From an uncultured Cellvibrio sp. (lineage in GTDB: Bacteria; Pseudomonadota; Gammaproteobacteria; Pseudomonadales; Cellvibrionaceae): a DNA stretch of 8,776 bases. The translations under genes were made by a program, and so were the position numbers. Below are positions 6,063 to 8,776 of this stretch, one piece after another. Position 1 is the first letter of the stretch. The number at the start of each line of letters is the position of its first letter. A model generated the notes under the pieces. It did no database searches, had not been told where the DNA came from, and saw nothing but the letters and a program-made list of their open reading frames with translations. The stretch spans positions 1-8,776 of the forward strand of contig CAMLRJ010000112.1 in assembly GCA_946482345.1 (NCBI GenBank), written 5' to 3'.

Positions 6063-7895
6063 ATGTGTGGCATTGTAGGTGCAGTAGCACAACGTGATGT
6101 GGTGGATATTCTGGTGGAAGGTTTGCGTCGTTTGGAATATCGCGGTTATGACTCTGCTGGTGTTGCCGTGGTGAATTCAACAGGTGATTTGCAACGTTTG
6201 CGTCGCCTCGGAAAAGTAAAAGAATTATCCGACGCAGTCAAAGCACAACCGACTCCCGGTGGTACCGGTATTGCGCACACTCGTTGGGCCACTCACGGTG
6301 AACCAAGCGAACGCAACGCGCATCCACACGTTTCCAAAGAACATATCGCAGTAGTGCACAACGGCATTATCGAAAACCACGCACCTTTGCGCACACAATT
6401 GCAAAGTGAAGGTTATGTATTTACGTCTGATACCGACACCGAAGTGATTGCGCATTTGGTGCAAAAAGAATTAAAACAAGCCAATGATTTGTTAACCGCT
6501 GTACAAAAAACGGTAAAACAATTGCACGGCGCTTACGGCACTGTGTTGATGGATAAAAATGATTCATCGCGCTTGGTGGTTGCTCGTTCCGGTTCACCTT
6601 TGGTAATTGGTTTGGGGATCGGCGAAAACTTTATTGCGTCTGATCAATTAGCCTTGTTGCCAGTGACTCGTCGTTTTATCTTTTTGGAAGAAGGCGACGT
6701 TGCCGAAATTACTCGCACATCAATTAAAATTTTTGATAAGGATGGAAAAGCCGTTGAGCGTCAAGTTCACGAATCAACCGCCAGTTATGACGCGGGCGAC
6801 AAAGGCCAATATCGTCACTTCATGTTGAAAGAAATCTACGAACAACCCAATGCGGTGTTGAATACACTCGAAGGTCGTTTGAGTAATGATTCAGTGATGG
6901 ATGAAACTTTTGGCAATGGCGCTGCTGAATTATTCAAAAAAGTAAAACACATTCAAATCGTTGCTTGTGGTACCAGCTATCACTCGGCCATGGTTGCACG
7001 TTATTGGTTGGAAACTTTCTCTGGTATTTCCTGTAATGTCGAAATCGCCAGTGAATTCCGTTACAGAAAATCTTTTGTGCAACCTAACAGCATGGTTGTG
7101 ACTATCAGTCAATCCGGTGAAACTGCCGATACACTTGCTGCATTGCGCCTTGCAAAAGAATTGGGATATTTAGGCAGCCTTTCAATTTGTAACGTCGCCG
7201 GCTCATCGCTAGTACGCGAATCAGATCTTGCGTTTATGACACGCGCCGGTGCAGAAATTGGTGTGGCCTCAACCAAAGCGTTTACCACCCAATTAGTCGG
7301 TTTGGCGATGTTGGTATTGGCTATTGGAAAATACAACGGCCTTTCTGCTACTGATCAAAAAGACATGGTTGCTGCCTTAAAAAATCTTCCGTCAAAACTG
7401 GAAGAGTCTTTAACACTGGCATCACAAATCGAAGCACTTGCAGAAGAATTCGCTGATAAGCATCACGCATTGTTTTTAGGCCGCGGCGATCAATATCCGA
7501 TTGCAATGGAAGGTGCGTTGAAGTTAAAAGAAATTTCTTACATTCACGCAGAAGCTTATGCCGCCGGTGAATTAAAACACGGTCCTCTCGCATTAATCGA
7601 TGCCGAAATGCCAATCATTGTGGTCGCGCCCAATAACGATTTGTTGGAAAAATTAAAATCCAACGTCGAAGAAGTACGTGCACGCGGCGGTATTTTGTAT
7701 GTGTTTGCGGATGTCGATGCACAATTTAAATCCGACAACACCATGCGAGTAATTAATATTCCACATATCCACCCATGGTTGGCACCAATTCTCTATACCA
7801 TTCCTTTGCAGTTACTGAGTTATTACGTAGCAATTATTAAAGGGACGGATGTGGATCAGCCGAGGAATTTGGCTAAGTCGGTTACTGTGGAGTAA
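6063..7895 (+). CDS. glmS: Glutamine--fructose-6-phosphate aminotransferase (isomerizing)
   Basis: GlmS converts fructose-6-phosphate and glutamine to glucosamine-6-phosphate and glutamate, the first step toward UDP-N-acetylglucosamine for peptidoglycan and lipopolysaccharide; it is cytoplasmic. At 610 residues it is full length. The N-terminal class II glutaminase domain starts MCGIVG with Cys2 as nucleophile once Met is removed, then RGYDSAG (27-33), HTRWATHGE (72-80) and NGIIENH (100-106). Two sugar-isomerase (SIS) domains follow: ACGTSYHS (301-308), SQSGETADT and ASTKAFTTQ (402-410) in the first, and [26 protein letters not shown] in the second, written here as EGALKLKE with Glu490 and AGELKHGP. 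The C-terminal tail ends in NLAKSVTVE with the conserved Lys605. Strong ribosome site AAGGAG. It is probably monocistronic, with its own promoter, as the next gene upstream is on the other strand. Confidence 0.98.
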   Translation: MCGIVGAVAQRDVVDILVEGLRRLEYRGYDSAGVAVVNSTGDLQRLRRLGKVKELSDAVKAQPTPGGTGIAHTRWATHGEPSERNAHPHVSKEHIAVVHNGIIENHAPLRTQLQSEGYVFTSDTDTEVIAHLVQKELKQANDLLTAVQKTVKQLHGAYGTVLMDKNDSSRLVVARSGSPLVIGLGIGENFIASDQLALLPVTRRFIFLEEGDVAEITRTSIKIFDKDGKAVERQVHESTASYDAGDKGQYRHFMLKEIYEQPNAVLNTLEGRLSNDSVMDETFGNGAAELFKKVKHIQIVACGTSYHSAMVARYWLETFSGISCNVEIASEFRYRKSFVQPNSMVVTISQSGETADTLAALRLAKELGYLGSLSICNVAGSSLVRESDLAFMTRAGAEIGVASTKAFTTQLVGLAMLVLAIGKYNGLSATDQKDMVAALKNLPSKLEESLTLASQIEALAEEFADKHHALFLGRGDQYPIAMEGALKLKEISYIHAEAYAAGELKHGPLALIDAEMPIIVVAPNNDLLEKLKSNVEEVRARGGILYVFADVDAQFKSDNTMRVINIPHIHPWLAPILYTIPLQLLSYYVAIIKGTDVDQPRNLAKSVTVE

Positions 7896-7920
7896 ATAAC
7901 TAAGTTCTGAGTAGTGTGTG
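7854..7920 (+). other. attTn7 region (TnsD recognition in glmS 3' end and downstream insertion point)
   Basis: Tn7 and its relatives recognise the conserved last codons of glmS through TnsD and insert about 25 bp past the stop codon. Here those codons encode [13 protein letters not shown], identical in sense to well-known targets, and the insertion point would fall near 7920. No Tn7 end (TGTGGGCGGACA-like) is present next to it, so the site appears empty in the visible sequence. Confidence 0.6.
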
Positions 7921-7986
7921 TGTCTCTCCCATATTTATGATTATGGTTAGATCTTGTTGGAGGAGCCGGCGTCTTGGTGTGTCTCT
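7918..7986. repeat. 10-bp direct repeat flanking the gap after glmS
   Basis: GTGTGTCTCT occurs at 7918-7927 and again at 7977-7986, a 59-bp offset. The first copy covers the expected Tn7 insertion point. The gap after glmS (7896-8015) has no convincing hairpin terminator for glmS. Confidence 0.6.
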
Positions 7987-8015
7987 AAAGCAGTATTCAC
8001 TCGAGGTTTTCAAAA

Positions 8016-8776
8016 ATGACGTTAGTTAGAACTATTATTACCATTTTATGTTTTGGTGTGTTGAGCGCCTGTGGTGGCGGTGGTGGAAGTAGCAGCGGTT
8101 CTGGCGGGTCTTCCGGTGGGAGCAAAACTTTCAGTATCAGTACTACGTCCGTTCCTTTTGAGCTCGATGCCGGTAAAAGTTATGAAAATGTGAATGCGGC
8201 CGAGATTTCTGTTAAGAGTAACAAGGTTGCTTACATGGGTGCGGCGTTTTCTGGCAATGCCCCTGATTGGTTAAGTGTTGATGTGGTTGCAGCTTCTAAC
8301 AGCACGTTCCGTTTGGCACTCACTGCAACAGCTGTTAACAAAGCGGAAGGCACTTATACAGCTAATGTGTTAGTCGGTAGCGCAAATACAGACGGCGATA
8401 TACTCGACACAGTTAGTGTTCACGTGACAATGAAAGTGAATGTGCCGCTGGCATTTGGCTACGATACTCCTGGTTTTAATGCCGTGTTTGCGAGCTCGAA
8501 CTCCAAGTTCAGTAGTCCGGTTTACGTCTACGCGGGGGGTAACCTTAATTGGAGCCTTAAATCCGATCAAAGCTGGCTAAGTGTTGGTGTGCCCGCTTCT
8601 TCAGGTAGTAAAAATGTTCCCCTTAATGTCGATACGACAGGCCTCTCTATTGGACGCTACCAAGCGACATTGACTTTGAGCAATAACGCCGATATTGGTG
8701 ACACTCACACCAAGGTAATCAATCTGGAAGTGACGGAACCGAGTTTTCATCTGTCGCTGTCTGAAGTGACCCTGGG
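8016..8776 (+). CDS. Lipoprotein with BACON-like beta-sandwich repeats (partial)
   Basis: The gene starts at ATG 8016 with GAGG 8 bases upstream and runs off the window after 253 complete codons. Residues 1-18 are a lipoprotein signal peptide with lipobox LSAC; Cys19 is the lipidation site. A Gly/Ser linker (20-36) extends the protein from the membrane. Two tandem beta-sandwich units follow: about 40-145 with PDWLSVDV, and about 147-241 with QSWLSVGV, ASSGSKN and a TTGLSIGRYQATLTLSNN strand pair. The WLSV...GLxxGxYxxxxTxS pattern is that of BACON-type domains, which in Bacteroidetes sit next to carbohydrate-active domains and may be spacers or mucin binders. A third unit begins near residue 243. 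What follows, perhaps a catalytic domain, is outside the window. Its position after glmS is probably incidental. Confidence 0.8.
   Translation, partial: MTLVRTIITILCFGVLSACGGGGGSSSGSGGSSGGSKTFSISTTSVPFELDAGKSYENVNAAEISVKSNKVAYMGAAFSGNAPDWLSVDVVAASNSTFRLALTATAVNKAEGTYTANVLVGSANTDGDILDTVSVHVTMKVNVPLAFGYDTPGFNAVFASSNSKFSSPVYVYAGGNLNWSLKSDQSWLSVGVPASSGSKNVPLNVDTTGLSIGRYQATLTLSNNADIGDTHTKVINLEVTEPSFHLSLSEVTL

Overview
The window looks like a chromosomal segment of a gammaproteobacterium, probably a Cellvibrio-like member of the Cellvibrionales. This is an inference from three things: a DeoR-family regulator directly upstream of glmS (the glmR-glmS order known from Pseudomonas), a predicted outer-membrane TraF-like protein paired with a large lipoprotein, and a Ser/Gly-linker lipoprotein with BACON-like domains. 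Moderate GC and AT-rich intergenic regions fit, but no rRNA or other decisive marker is present.

Layout. Bases 1-138 are the 3' end of an unrecognised gene, closed by a perfect 21-bp hairpin that works as a bidirectional terminator. After a 278-bp AT-rich regulatory gap come two plus-strand genes (473-3528): a TraF_2-like predicted outer-membrane beta-barrel protein and a 560-residue lipoprotein, 26 bp apart and probably one operon for the cell envelope. Convergent to them is a minus-strand pair (4688 down to 3566). Its first gene encodes an L,D-transpeptidase-like protein with a His...Ser-x-Gly-Cys motif and is broken by a one-base frameshift. Its second gene encodes a small lipoprotein and overlaps the first by ATGA. 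The pair has the architecture of a peptidoglycan-targeting effector with a periplasmic, lipid-anchored immunity protein.

A divergent regulatory region (4689-4852) separates that pair from glmR, a DeoR-family repressor with a clear promoter overlapped by TTTCGTT-containing repeats. glmR is followed by a GC-rich hairpin terminator shared with a convergent small gene for a secreted six-cysteine protein. Then comes glmS (glucosamine-6-phosphate synthase, full length), whose 3' end carries the conserved attTn7 recognition region; no Tn7 end is visible next to it. The window ends inside a lipoprotein gene with BACON-like beta-sandwich repeats.

Functional theme: GlmS makes glucosamine-6-phosphate for peptidoglycan and LPS, GlmR probably senses an amino-sugar phosphate, and the flanking genes are nearly all predicted envelope or secreted proteins. 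The most notable item is the frameshifted transpeptidase-like gene with its coupled lipoprotein, which conventional gene calling would report as a short ORF without a function because the frameshift removes the catalytic half.
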